From the NCBI GenBank assembly GCA_003194525.1, contig NBIV01000357.1, positions 1 through 40,777 on the forward strand: DNA of 40,777 nt. The letters are read 5' to 3'. Origin of the DNA: Gracilariopsis chorda. Lineage: Eukaryota > Rhodophyta > Florideophyceae > Gracilariales > Gracilariaceae. Shown here one piece after another: positions 17,421 through 28,852 of this stretch; the stretch's first letter is position 1; each line of letters opens with the position of its first letter. Made by a program: the position numbers and the translations under genes. The notes beneath the pieces are model-generated. The model was not told where the DNA came from, ran no database searches, and saw nothing but the letters and a program-made list of their open reading frames with translations.

Positions 17421-20400
17421 CTCATTCCCTTTCCGTCAATCCCCTTGCGCCCAGGGTTGCCTTCTCTCGTCTGTCGTTAAACGGGACTCTATCACTAAAC
17501 AACACAGTCTACTGTTCTACAGTTACTGCGTTTGAAAACCCATCAAATGCCCCTTACGGAACGAATGTCTCTTCCTTCGTCAATTTTCACATGCTCCTCT
17601 CTCCCTCCTTCGGATCGTTTGCATTGCTTTCACCATATATCTTGAGACCAGGCTCGTATAACGCTCAGAACGACCATTGGCTTTTGCGAATCTGCAGAAC
17701 GTATCAACCCTTCGAGAAGCTAGCTTCTCAAAGTAGGGGTCGCAAAGCTCTTGTCGTGCACGCGTAAAGAAAAGGTTACAGTTTTATTACTTTTTTACTA
17801 GCAATTCTTCTTGTATAGATAAGACGATGCAAAAGTTTGACTAAAGTTGCTCTAAAACTTAACGTTCGTTTCAGAATTGAATAAACTGTTTTCGATTTTC
17901 AAAAATATCAATATTACCATAAAAAAACTTCCCATTTTAAGACATGATAAATTGGAAAATTTTTGAGCCCTTTCTACCATACCAAACTATTGGTATTGTT
18001 CCACGTAGGAGTGTCAAAGAAAAGTAACATTTTGGCATGTATTCGTTTCATTATCCGAATTCAGTTCCGGCCAGATATGATTTTTTTCTCAGAATTCCAC
18101 TTGTTGGTAGCAACCTGATCCAAACAGTGCGTGTCTCCAAAAAAGAGCACAAAATGTACCGTGTGACATGGCGCATAACTTTTTCTGAAATAATAACAGT
18201 TTTGCAACTCTATTGATACATTTACAAGAAATCTATTTATTAGCGTTGAATTTTGGACATTGTTCCATTTCTGTTGAACACTCCAACACGTCCAGAAACG
18301 CTACTTTTTTCAAAGAGTTTCCTCTAATTAGCTCAACATGCAATCAAAATGCACAGCTGTCTTCCCAGAAGGAGCTTTGCCATAAATCGTTGATCCTATA
18401 GAGGATGATCTTTCCGGCTTCTCTATTACCACATTCAATTGCTCCACGGCACAGACGAATCATCATAACGATCTGGGCAAAGCTAAGAGGGAGCAAACAT
18501 GTGCAGCTACACATAGATCCTAAAGCTTATTGTTGTGCTGACAATGCTCTCGTCGATGACGTGGCCAGCAATACAAACCCTAATGTCAGTGCATTTGTTG
18601 CACTCGTCTAAAAGCTGTCACCTTTGTCATTATGACACTTTGCTATTGTGTAAATGACAGCCAAATCCCATCTCCGGTGCGTCACCTTTCACATATGTGG
18701 CATGATAAAACGTCTTATGCGTTCCTTCAAAAACCATTCCTTTAACCTCCATTCGAACTACTATTTCTGCAACAGAAGATGCTTTTTGGGCAAAGGGCTT
18801 GGAAGTTATACGCTTCCGATTACTCTGATACCTCACACAGGCGACTGTGGCCGGTCAAGACTACGAAGGTAATATGGCGTAATTCTTGTCAGAAATACCG
18901 ACGGAGCTGAATGTTTTCGTTTTCTGAATTTGGTATTCTAAGTTTTGAACGATTTTTACGCCACTGGAACACGTGTACACAACATATATGTTGGTTACTA
19001 TGAGGTGTGTCCAACGTGTTGCGCTCCGGCGAGATGTTCCAGAATGACGGATTTTGGTTGAGCACACCATAGCTTTGAGATTAGGGGATTGCCACGTATA
19101 GCCGCGTATACTACGGATATCATTGTTGCACGCTGCGCAAAAGGGGAAGTCGGGCAATCGCTCTAAAAGTGGAAGAGAGCAGGCACAAAAAGCCCGACAG
19201 ACTTCGTTGACAGATACGAAGGTACCCTGGAGGGTCCGGCTCGCATCGGACCCAAATATTTGTTCTGCCACGTCCGGACAAGATTTCTACACAGAAATCA
19301 ACCCCTTGGAGCAACCGTTGCTCTTTCTGTTTCCTTCCCAAACGGGAAACTATTGTACAATTCAAATTGAACGCCTTTTCGCGTCTGGGTGGCTTTTTCT
19401 GCGTAGCACTCTACCGTAGTATACGACATCAAAGCTCTGCACGCCTGCCTAACTACGCATTAGCGCAGCTATAAACAGTCATCAAGGCTTTGGGGTCCCC
19501 CAATCGAATGAAGCGAACAGGATGAGCTCACCGACCAGTATCTCAAAACCTTAATTCGGTGAGAAAAACTCCTTGAAGTAGTGGAACAGCGTGGGGCAGA
19601 CGAATGGCGCTCCACACCATTGGTCTGTCCCACGCTGTTCACACTTTCAACGGCTCGAGTCGCGATAATTGTTGCTGACAACCCTCACCTGCTGCGGTGA
19701 CCCAAGGTGGACAGCCTCCACAGTCTTCACGGCAATCGCACGCTTGTGCGCAACGAGGATTGCATTCGACGTTGGTGTAAAGAGGAAAACATAGGATGGG
19801 TTTGATTCGTAACTGCGACGAGTTGGCTGACAGTTTAATTAGGTATTATGCGCAATGATGACTGTAAGGATTCTATATAATGCACTACGATCAAGAAACC
19901 ATCATTCTTGAAGGATCGCAATTCCCAGGTCGCAAGTCATAACCATCAAAGGTCATTATTAGTATGCTCTGAACAACCACATCATTGCACATTTCTCCAT
20001 CTGGTGAGATTAACGGCGAGCTCTTGAGCTCTTGCTCAATAAGCATGAACCGGTATTTTAGTAAGTGCACTTGGGACGCAGCGTGCACAGTGCATTCACA
20101 AGTCAGGAGCTTTAGTATTTACAGCGCGCGCACTTGAATTGTCTCAAATTCACGATTGAATCAGGAGCCTTGTTTCCCACTCCCGACGAAGGTAGTATGC
20201 GACAAGTACTAAAAGTAACGGATATCCTTTCAAATCCATGTACACAGGATGTATGATAGCTGTACGAAAGCTGCAATCACTTTCCACTCGTAATCACCCA
20301 GATCTTGAGATGCAGCTAAGAGGGCCACTGCAAACTTTTGCCTTGTTCCCAAGCGCTGCCGCATAGTTGTACCACCTCAGGAAACGCCAATACGTGTTTG

Positions 20401-20496
20401 CTATTCTCCGTGACTCACCACACCCAGATGCCATAAGAGATCGCCACTCACAGCAGTTCAGCTGTCTCTCGAACCCCTGGTTCCTCAACGCGCGCA
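17421..20496. other. 3-kb stretch with little coding signal
   Basis: A 130-codon frame without an ATG (17375-17767) follows the repeat C promoter. A 68-codon frame with an ATG (18405-18611) has a plausible C-terminal half (KAYCCADNALVDDVASNTN), but neither has a recognised family. At 19584-19640 two 24-base arms (GAACAGCGTGGG...CCCACGCTGTTC) form an imperfect hairpin round a 9-base loop. The segment 17760-18240 is AT-rich and empty. Confidence 0.4.
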
Positions 20497-22524
20497 ATGA
20501 AGCTCGCACACCCATGCCACACCGCCGTCCTGGCGGCCGTCCTTCTCAATTTCCTTCTCCGAAATGCGTTTGCCGTTTCTCTCAATCGGTATAACAGCTG
20601 TCCGGATCTGGTGAGCTACTTCAGGAACAACGCCCTCTCCCGCGTCGGTGCGTATGGGCTCAGCGACTCCAGAAACTTTGGGGGCTTCCGTCCATCTCTC
20701 TTCTGCGGTCCTTTCCGAGGCGGTCCCGGAGGTTTTGGAGGCGAACCTATACTCTTTGCTAACGCTGCTATCGGCGGTGATGGCGCAGCAGCAGCCAGTG
20801 TACCGCTCGCAGCCAGTGCGTCTCTTGAAGGTGCCGCCGCCGCTCCGCAGCCGGCACCAGCGCGCGAACAGGTGGCCGGGGTGGACTTTTCGGAGACGAA
20901 TGTGCAGGTCGAAGGCGTTGATGAACCAGACATCATCAAGACTGATGGCAATCGCGTGTTCGTGGTTCGTGGAAGGAAGTTCTTCGTCGTGAAAGTCGCT
21001 TCTGGAGGTAGCAATGGCTACGTGACAGGAGAGCTATCACTGCCGTCACATGCGCGCGAAATGCTTATCCAGGGTGATCACCTGCTCGTTATCGCGCAGA
21101 CGTTCGGCAGCATTTACCCCACGCCTCTTCTGTCATCTGTGGGTGGTTTCTTCTTTGATCAGAGCTTGACCACTGTCTACCAAATCAAGGTGACGAATGG
21201 TGTCCCGAAGTTGGTTTCTACCCTTCGCATGGAAGGTCGGTATTTGAATTCGAGGGAAGTTGACGGAGTGGCTCGAATTGTTACGTTGTACAGACCCCAT
21301 CTGAGATTCAAATTCCCATCCTGTGTGATACCTTATGCTGAAGCCGAAGCTCACAATCAAGATATTATCCGAAGGTCTACTGAAAGGGAATGGTATCCCA
21401 GTTATTCGCTTAAGGTGGACGGGCAGGCTGGTGAGACCACGGACTTAATTTCTTCCTGTTCAAATGTGTACATTCCAGGAATCTTCCCAGGTTTCGAGTT
21501 GCTCACAGTTGTCACCCTTCCGGTATCAGGAAATCTGAAACCTACTGGAAGCGTTTCTATTGTCTCTGAAGGTGATGAAGTGTATTCAACAGCGTCCTCG
21601 TTGTATGTCACCACCACTGAATACCGATGGGACTTTTTCGGGTTTGAGAACAGTTTGAGATCAGGAAGAAACTTCGAAACATCCATCCACAAGTTTTCGT
21701 TGAACAACTACGGAGCAAACTACGTTGCTAGCGGCGAGGTCTCAGGAAGCGTTTTGAACCAGTTCTCCATGCACGAGTTTAACGGATACTTCTTCATCGC
21801 TACTACAGATGGTGCACCATGGTGGGGAGCCCGCGACGAAAGTTCAAGCAAGGTCACATCGTTCAGGCCATACGGCAGAAGTTTACGCAAGATAGGGGAA
21901 GTAGGAAACCTAGGACTTGGCGAACGCATATTTGCCGTGCGATACGTGAAGGATACAGCGTATGTGGTGACGTTCAGACAAATCGATCCCCTTTACATCA
22001 TCGATTTGTCACGACCTTGGTGGCTGAGAGTAACTGGCGAGTTGAAGATTCCGGGCTTCAGTTCGTATCTCCACCCGATATCACCGGGACGTATATTGGG
22101 AGTGGGACAAGATGCAACTCCGGAAGGCCGAGTGACGGGATCTAAGGTGACATTGTTTGACGTGTCGGATAAGACAAACCCGACGGAGCTTTCTTCATGG
22201 ACGTTGTCGGGAGGCAGATCGACTGCGGAATGGGATCATCGTGCTTTCTTGTACTGGGACCCAGAGTCTGTGGCAGTGTTGCCTGTTTCGGCATACTTTG
22301 GTTCAGAACGGTTTGTTGGGTCGGTGGTGCTGAAGGTTTCAACCAGTAGCATTCAGGAACGCGGTCGAATCACTCACGAGGCTATTTCGTCGAGCAGGTA
22401 CTCGCCGTCGATTGAACGAAACATCGTTCTTGGTGGAGAGCATTTGTGGTCGCTTTCTTCCAAACAGCTGCAAGTTAATAACATCAAGGACCTGTCCAAG
22501 GAGTCTGTTACTTCGCTTAATTAA
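20497..22524 (+). CDS. Secreted beta-propeller domain protein
   Basis: 675 residues of the secreted beta-propeller family (Pfam Beta_propel) known mainly from bacteria and archaea; its biochemical role is unknown. The ATG at 20497 opens a signal peptide ending near NAFA (about residue 27). Then comes a family-typical N-terminal motif, SCPDLVSYFRNNALSRVGAYG. A glycine/alanine-rich linker (about 60-130) leads to the hallmark ETNVQVEGVDEPDIIKTDG (about 135-155), the start of the propeller. Later blades show MHEFNGYFFIATTDG, GERIFAVRYVKDTAYVVTFR and DPLYIIDLSRPWWLRVTGELKIPGFSSYLHP in shortened form, as in the family. Length and domain order are normal and the frame is intact. No TATA box is obvious. 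Presence in a eukaryote suggests an old transfer from prokaryotes. Confidence 0.9.
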   Translation: MKLAHPCHTAVLAAVLLNFLLRNAFAVSLNRYNSCPDLVSYFRNNALSRVGAYGLSDSRNFGGFRPSLFCGPFRGGPGGFGGEPILFANAAIGGDGAAAASVPLAASASLEGAAAAPQPAPAREQVAGVDFSETNVQVEGVDEPDIIKTDGNRVFVVRGRKFFVVKVASGGSNGYVTGELSLPSHAREMLIQGDHLLVIAQTFGSIYPTPLLSSVGGFFFDQSLTTVYQIKVTNGVPKLVSTLRMEGRYLNSREVDGVARIVTLYRPHLRFKFPSCVIPYAEAEAHNQDIIRRSTEREWYPSYSLKVDGQAGETTDLISSCSNVYIPGIFPGFELLTVVTLPVSGNLKPTGSVSIVSEGDEVYSTASSLYVTTTEYRWDFFGFENSLRSGRNFETSIHKFSLNNYGANYVASGEVSGSVLNQFSMHEFNGYFFIATTDGAPWWGARDESSSKVTSFRPYGRSLRKIGEVGNLGLGERIFAVRYVKDTAYVVTFRQIDPLYIIDLSRPWWLRVTGELKIPGFSSYLHPISPGRILGVGQDATPEGRVTGSKVTLFDVSDKTNPTELSSWTLSGGRSTAEWDHRAFLYWDPESVAVLPVSAYFGSERFVGSVVLKVSTSSIQERGRITHEAISSSRYSPSIERNIVLGGEHLWSLSSKQLQVNNIKDLSKESVTSLN

Positions 22525-25500
22525 ATTGATGAATCAACCTGCCGATACGCTATGAATTGACGTTTGTGCTTCAACATGCAGATATACCGTATAACTTGTG
22601 CTATATTGGCTAAAAAGAAGGTCATACTTCCCAAACTTAGGCGCTTCTACCGTTGGATGTCCATCATATGCGCAAAGCGGGGTTATGGTCTTTGTTGCCG
22701 AGTAGCATGTAACTGCGAGCAACGACTGTGTAAGCGCAACGACTACGTGTACAGCGTGACGCATGTGCAGCTCTATCCCTTGTCAGGAGGACCAGGAAGA
22801 CATGGCGTGAAGCTCTTCCTGGCTTGCCCCAGAGCAAGAAAATTCGAAGATTTCTATGAAACACTCTGTGATCACTTTGGGTAAAAGAATTGTAATAGGT
22901 CGAAGTATTCCAGTTTTTGCCTTCTATTTTGATTACTTTTAACTACCATTGCTGTCGCAACCTTGATTTTTGTTTATAATTTGTGGATGGAAGACATGTC
23001 TTCCTGGTACCCGACAAGGGTTGACAAAGTTTTTAGTTTGATTCAAAAACTTTTGAGTCAAAGTCATGACAAAGGTCCTGATTTTCATTTCCAAAAGTTA
23101 GCTGTTCTCTACCAATTGCTCCTCGATTTTGTCGCAACTCTGCACCAAAGTTACTGGGACGGCGTTGATTGTACAACCCTTGCCTATGATGTTGAGTGTA
23201 AACATATTGTCTGGCAACAATATCGCTGGAAAGCATGTGAGAGTACGCATCCCATAAGAGTTGGTCATCCGTGGTACCTTTGGTACCTCGTGAGAATTTG
23301 GTGAGACCAGAATGAGCTTCGAACAAGCGCAATGCTGTCAATTAAGACATTCTGCGTACATGCGACCAATAATAACGACAAGGACAGGCAAATTGCTCAT
23401 CTTCCATCCTCCGAACCCGCAGAGCTTTGTCTCTTTCCTCATATATGAGGGCCTGACATTTCCTTCGTAATGAAACATCACAGGATGCCAGCTTGGCAGA
23501 TTCAATGTGAAGTTTCACATGCCTTGCAACAGCTTCCTTCAAGTACACAACGAGGACAATATGAATGCGGGTTTCTTTGCCGTACTTGATCACTCCCCTT
23601 CTCCAACCCACATCTTTAACATTACAACCCTCCTTACAACTGTCCGTAACTCGCACCCATTGCTAATCCTGCCAGACTTTTTTCTATTTGCCTTCTTTTT
23701 GGGAATTTAACGGCAGCATTCGTCCATGCAAGTGCCATTGCAGACATGCCCGAGTTGTACGGAACCAAAGAAGGCGATGCCACCAAGGTCGGGAAGTCCA
23801 ATCTCGATGCGATGGTTCGCCCTACATATGAATTGTGCCCTCTCCGGCACCGTCGTTATCGGACTCATGACAGTCAATTGGTAACCTTTGAACGCGAGGT
23901 GTTAGCGCCTTCTTGCCATTACGATGTTACTTGTTACTGCTGCTGTTACTGCCAGTCACCAAAGAAGTGTGCTTGAGCTTTTGGAGTTTGATAGGCCAAT
24001 GTATTTGACTCAGCATCCATCCGTTGCAGTCCATATATCCTGTAGTAAACCATTTGTCAGGAACTCCGACACAACTATTTACCTGTGAAACACATAAACT
24101 GGTTCGACAAGAATGAAGATAGCGCTCTTAAATTATACAAACGTTTAAAACGCTCAATACTTCTATCGAGATTTAAAAATGTTTTCTAACATTAAAACTA
24201 AAACGCGTTCCAAACATGCTTGACTTTATTTCTTCAAATTTCAATTCTTCATGAGACTCTAATAGATCTTCATTACAAAAAGAAAGTGCCTGCGACCTTA
24301 TCGAGTTATCGTGCAGTAAAGAATAGTATAAACAAAAAGAAAACAATTCCACAATAAGATTCATATGCGCTTTTGATAAAATGTTGTGCAAGTAATGTTG
24401 TGCAAGAAATTGATATGACGTGCAGCAGAGTTCTTGCAAGTAAATCAGCATTTTGCGCAAAAATGTTGTGTATCGGCTAGTCTAGTACAGTATTCAAATT
24501 TTATTCGTCAAAAATTTGGGGAAGCAGCAATGAACGATCCACTACATGTATCTTAATTCATAGATCTTAAAGTTGTTTAGCCCAAAAATTCTTATTTTCA
24601 GAGTAGTAAAGTAGGACAGCACCAACGATATCAGACCGTAAAATGAGCTCCGGGTCGATGAGGATTGGCGAAGACGTCTGGTGCTATTTTCCTAAAGACA
24701 CCTTGCAATAATAGCTTCTTTTATTCTAGCGTTCCATGATGAACGAGCCCCATCTTGCCAGAATCTTTCTTCGCAATTCGGAGATAAAACTTATAGTGTC
24801 TTGCCTCTAATTGCCCATATTTGGTGAAAAGATCGACATTGTGCACAGTAACATACGTTTTGCGTAGTTACAATGTTTTGGCAGTTATAATACTTTATTT
24901 CCTATTCTATTTAGTTTCTACACAATCACTCAATGTTTTCTACGCGTATCAGCATATTACGTAAAATAAAAATGGCCTAGTCAGTCGGCACGTTTTTTTC
25001 CGTCACTTCATTTTGGGAGTTAGAACATAGTTGTGGGTTCGCATGCTTTAATTTTTCTTTGTAACATACTATTTACGCAAGAGGTCAGATTAGAGATTTT
25101 GCACGATATAAATGCAAGGCATGAAGCAAAATAAAAATAGGCATTAGCATGCTACTGAACAATTCCAATATTATTCGATTTCCAACGTGAAAGGGGAATT
25201 AGTTAAAACCAATGTCTGAAACATTGTTGCATATTGTTTAGTGATTGAAAATTTCACCGTGGCATCAATGGCTCATGAAGAAAAACAGTTAGCCTTTTGC
25301 ATTTTCTAGATTTTTAGCACCAAAATTTTGCAAATAATACTGATTTCAGCCGTGCCCATCAGTTGGGAAAGCTGAGTTCTAAATCACCATTTAACCAAAC
25401 GCACGCAAATCGTAGTTAACTCATTCGCGCCTCCCCATTCTTCTGCGTGGTTTGAACCGAGACGTTTTGGTACTTATTACATTGCAGTAACCGGTTTAGC

Positions 25501-25526
25501 TTTCCATATCGAACAAGGTCCTCTCA
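22525..25526. other. 3-kb AT-rich region, doubtful small frames only
   Basis: A frame from an ATG at 22987 to 23304 (105 codons, HFQKLAVLYQLLLDFVATL) looks protein-like, but so does an overlapping minus frame (23033-23341) and a charged minus frame (23342-23656), so none is called. A 50-base segment at 22781-22830 (GGACCAGGAAGACATGGCGT) recurs with changes at 26962-27012. From about 24000 to 25480 the DNA is AT-rich and I see nothing in it. Confidence 0.4.
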
Positions 25527-25746
25527 GGAACATGGACCAGTATTTCTGATGTGTTCTCTTGCAGTGGTGTTTTTCATAAAAGTACCGATCTTTATCAGAG
25601 GGGAACATGGACCAGTATTTCTGATGTGTTCTCTGACAGTGGTCTTTTTCATAAACGTACCGATCTTTATCTGAGGAACATGGACCAGTATTTCTGATGT
25701 GTTCTCTGACAGTGGACTTTTTCATAAAGTATCGATCTTTATCTGA
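25527..25746 (-). repeat. Three tandem 72-75 bp units, once coding
   Basis: Units begin with GGAACATGGACC at 25527, 25602 and 25675, with lengths 75, 73 and 72. The last is an exact multiple of three. On the minus strand each encodes SDKDRY plus about 18 residues, but one- and three-base length changes put the copies in different frames. This points to a decayed coding repeat of 24 residues. It lies just upstream of the zinc-finger gene, on the other strand. Confidence 0.75.
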
Positions 25747-25857
25747 AAACAACCTTACAAATCGGCCCAAATGCATAAAAGCGACATATTGCTTCTCATC
25801 AATTGTTTTGTATCTTCACACGAATCATCTTACACAACCCTCAACCCCAACTTCAAG

Positions 25858-25867
25858 TCTATAAATA
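25858..25867 (+). promoter_or_regulatory. TATA box of the zinc-finger gene
   Basis: TCTATAAATA lies about 95 bases before the ATG at 25959. The 5' leader between them has no other ATG apart from one in ATATGTG close to the box. Confidence 0.5.
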
Positions 25868-25958
25868 TGTGTTCCAGTCTTGTCCAGGCCATATCCCTCA
25901 CCAATACGCAAGGCAGACAGACACACCTATATAGACATACAAACAGAACTATCTCCAC

Positions 25959-26959
25959 ATGGATCGCGACAACAGCAAGTCAAACCGTACCCAGTCCCGT
26001 GAGAAGAGGTCCCATCAGAGACAAGAAAAGAATCGTAATCAGAGACAACGTCGCGGCCCGTCAAACCCGACCAGTCAGTCTCTCCAACTCCCTCAATTTA
26101 ATGAGGTAGTACGACAGGCTGAAAACGTTAACATGAGGACACCAGCAAGTACTAATCGTGTGACTCCATGGGGCACATTCTCTTCCAGTGCTTCTCTTTT
26201 TCCTATCCCTTCTGTTGATTCTCTTATGGATGTAGCAAATCGAAAAGAGAGTACAGGTACTAATTCTGGGGAGCTCTCAAACTTGCCGACGACTTCAAGC
26301 CGTCAGCAAAATCAGGCTGGTTCCCGACCGCTGAGGGCCCCAAGGGCACCAAGGTCTTCGAATCGAGCCACTCCAGTGCCTCTGAGTCCAAGATGTGCCC
26401 CAACCAATGTTGAAAGGGATCTCACAGCAGGTAACACTGGTACCGGAGGGCGTGGGAGCGGATCAGGGCAAGCGGGAGCGTCAGGCCGCAAAGAAAGATG
26501 CCCGAAGTGCTCGTTGCACATCTCCGGGCCAATGAATTCTCACGAATGTAGGATATTGAAATGCCAGGATTGTGAGTACACGACTCTCCGCACTTCTAAC
26601 CTCACGAGTATTTAAAACATGTAGGAAGGAGTAGCGAAGCAGGTAGAAGTGCCAATCATACCGGGGGTAGTGGCAGCACATCAGAGCAAGCTGGAGCTTC
26701 AGGTTCCAACGAAAGATGCTCGACATGCTCTTTGCGTATATCTGGACCAATGAATTCTCACACATGCAGGATGCTGACATGTCTGAATGAGAATTGTAGT
26801 TTCACAACTGCCCGCATTTCTAACTTACGCCGTCATGAAGCTACGAAGCATGCGGAGGGTATTGGTCCGCAATTTCCATGTCCTGATTGTGGAAAGAAGT
26901 TTAGCAGAGAGGATAATTTGGAACAACACAGATTCCTTAGTTGTCGAGGCGGAGAGTAA
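25959..26959 (+). pseudogene. Zinc-finger protein gene with internal duplication and one frame break
   Basis: A basic, glutamine/arginine-rich N-terminus (MDRDNSKSNRTQSREKRSHQ) and a serine/glycine-rich middle lead to two copies of one module. The module is QAGASG, then ERCxxCSL(H/R)ISGPMNSHxCR, then CxxxxC...SNL..HE..KH. A last finger, CPDCGKKFSREDNLEQHRFLSC, ends the gene at 26959. Paired cysteines and histidines indicate zinc binding, probably for DNA or RNA contact in the nucleus. The first copy ends abnormally: the frame stops at 26613-26615 and the gene continues in another frame from about 26597. Comparison of the two modules suggests loss of about seven bases just after SNL, removing two residues and shifting frame. 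Without that lesion the protein would be about 330 residues. It may be a pseudogene, or an assembly or splicing effect. Confidence 0.65.
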
Positions 26960-26961
26960 CC

Positions 26962-27012
26962 CTTGTGAGGCGGACCTGGAAGAGATGGCGTGAAGCTCTG
27001 TCTGGCTGCCCC
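26962..27012 (+). repeat. Dispersed 50-base repeat, second copy
   Basis: CTTGTGAGGCGGACCTGGAA followed by GATGGCGTGAAGCTCTG and CTGGCTGCCCC matches 22781-22830 at most positions. It begins three bases after the zinc-finger stop. Confidence 0.6.
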
Positions 27013-28852
27013 GTCGGTACTCGACAAGGGCTAACGTTGCCGCGCAATTAGCTCTTTGCCTCCGTCGAATCAACTACTGTATAGTTTTTTAAAAATATGA
27101 CTCATCTGATCTGATCACTTCCTTGTTGCACCAGGTAGCGAACCTTTTCATTCATCACTTTTTGCAATTTTTTTGCAACTGCCTACAAGCCGCTCAAATT
27201 TTTTTAAAAAACCCACAATTGTTCATTTCTTTTCGTAGCAGGTCAGCAGTCATCTCTCCCGTTCTCATCGTCCACGAGAAACCTATGGATCGTCTTCTCT
27301 CTTAACGTCGTCACATGGTGACCCGACGAATAGAATGCCCTCTACGTTCACTATTCCCTACAGCTACACGCATATGCATAAATTACATTTCCAACAATGT
27401 CATACAAAGCATATTTTTGAATTCATCTTTGTCATGCTACACATTCAATTCCTCTTCTGCTTTATTTTGGTTGAGTTAGATTTATTGCTTCCAGTAGATA
27501 TGATGAGGGAATCCGGACGCCGGAGCAGTCTTCATGAGAGACTGTAATAAGTTACTCATCTCTGCCACGGAGGTCAGTGATTCCGGGTGGTAGACTCGAT
27601 TACCAGTTGATTTTATTAGCTAAGGTCTTTTTCTACAGCAAGATTGTCGAAAACCCTTCACAGCCAATTTTAACACCCACAGAAGAGCGCATGGAAAATA
27701 CTAAGTGTGTATATCATCTGATACTCGATCTGAACTCAAGACGATATAACCTTAGCCAACTAATTGGGCTGCAACGATATTTGCGCATTTGGTTCACTTA
27801 ATAATACACCTTTGGTCAAAAGCTCTGCGAATGATTGAGTTGTGTCAAAATCAGCTTAGAGGTCTGCAACGGCCGCAAGTATGTCTAGTTTACTCGAAAA
27901 GAGATGCGCTAGAGCAAATTGAGAACATTATTGCAACAACCCTTTTCAAAACAACTGCCAACACTATTGCTGACTAATTGTGACAGGCTGAAGTTCTACC
28001 ATGAGGACCTCTGACTGTGAAAAAGGAAAAGTAGTTAGCCACATGTACGTCCTTGTGTTTAAATAAAACATTTCTGAGTAGGACGTCATGTCCACCAGTT
28101 CTTCGCTTCATACCTGTTCCATCTTGCTCTCATTTTAAACATCAAGGCGACGGCTACTTTCAGACGGATGCCCGTGTGCTGACAATTACTCTTGAGAAGC
28201 TATCCCAACTAGCTTTCAGTCTAGCGGAAGAGGATCATTGTGTCGAGATCTGTCGTTCAGCGGTACTGTGGTCTGGCGGATGACCACAGTCAGACGTCAG
28301 CGTAGCCCAGCGTCCCGGCCTCCGGCGAGGCTGATCTTCCAAACAGCGGTGACAAGCACAGTGGCAGCCCTGGGTTGGGCTGCATGTGCGCACAGACTGG
28401 CGGTCCAAGGAGGGCTGCGTCGCGTGTTGACGAACAGACGGCCCCGGAGGAGCTGAGTTGCGTCGGAGAGTGTTTAGTAGACAACGTAATTGTAGAATAA
28501 AGCAGATGATCCACCTTCGTTTACTCACACAGCTTCTCAGCCGTGAGCTTTTGTAGACAATGCAGATGCTGTAAACCCTGTTAAACCAGCATCTCCCTGA
28601 GCCTGTGTGATACAGGGGGCTCTTCAAAATACGCAAAACGGATGGCTGACGTGATATATCACTCGGGATATACACATCAATCTCACAGTATCTTTCTAAT
28701 CAAAATTGCTCACCACTCACGTAAGACTAATGCTCAATACCGGTTCCTACACCTCTCTTAAACCTCTTCCCCACACGGGGCTTTGGAACATTCCCACTCG
28801 ACGCATTGCGCAGTCTGTCTCGAAAAGGCCTTGAAAGATTGAGCAATGTGTT
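27013..28852. other. Spacer, no supported gene
   Basis: Short frames on both strands (for example 28235-28675 minus, cysteine- and arginine-rich) show no family. The segment 27060-28150 is AT-rich. Nothing else is seen. Confidence 0.4.

Noticed and set aside
17375..17767. 130-codon frame after the repeat C TATA box
   Set aside because: There is no ATG near the start and no family; promoter proximity alone is not enough.
22987..23656. Protein-like frames on both strands
   Set aside because: Overlapping plus and minus frames are equally plausible and no homology is recognised.
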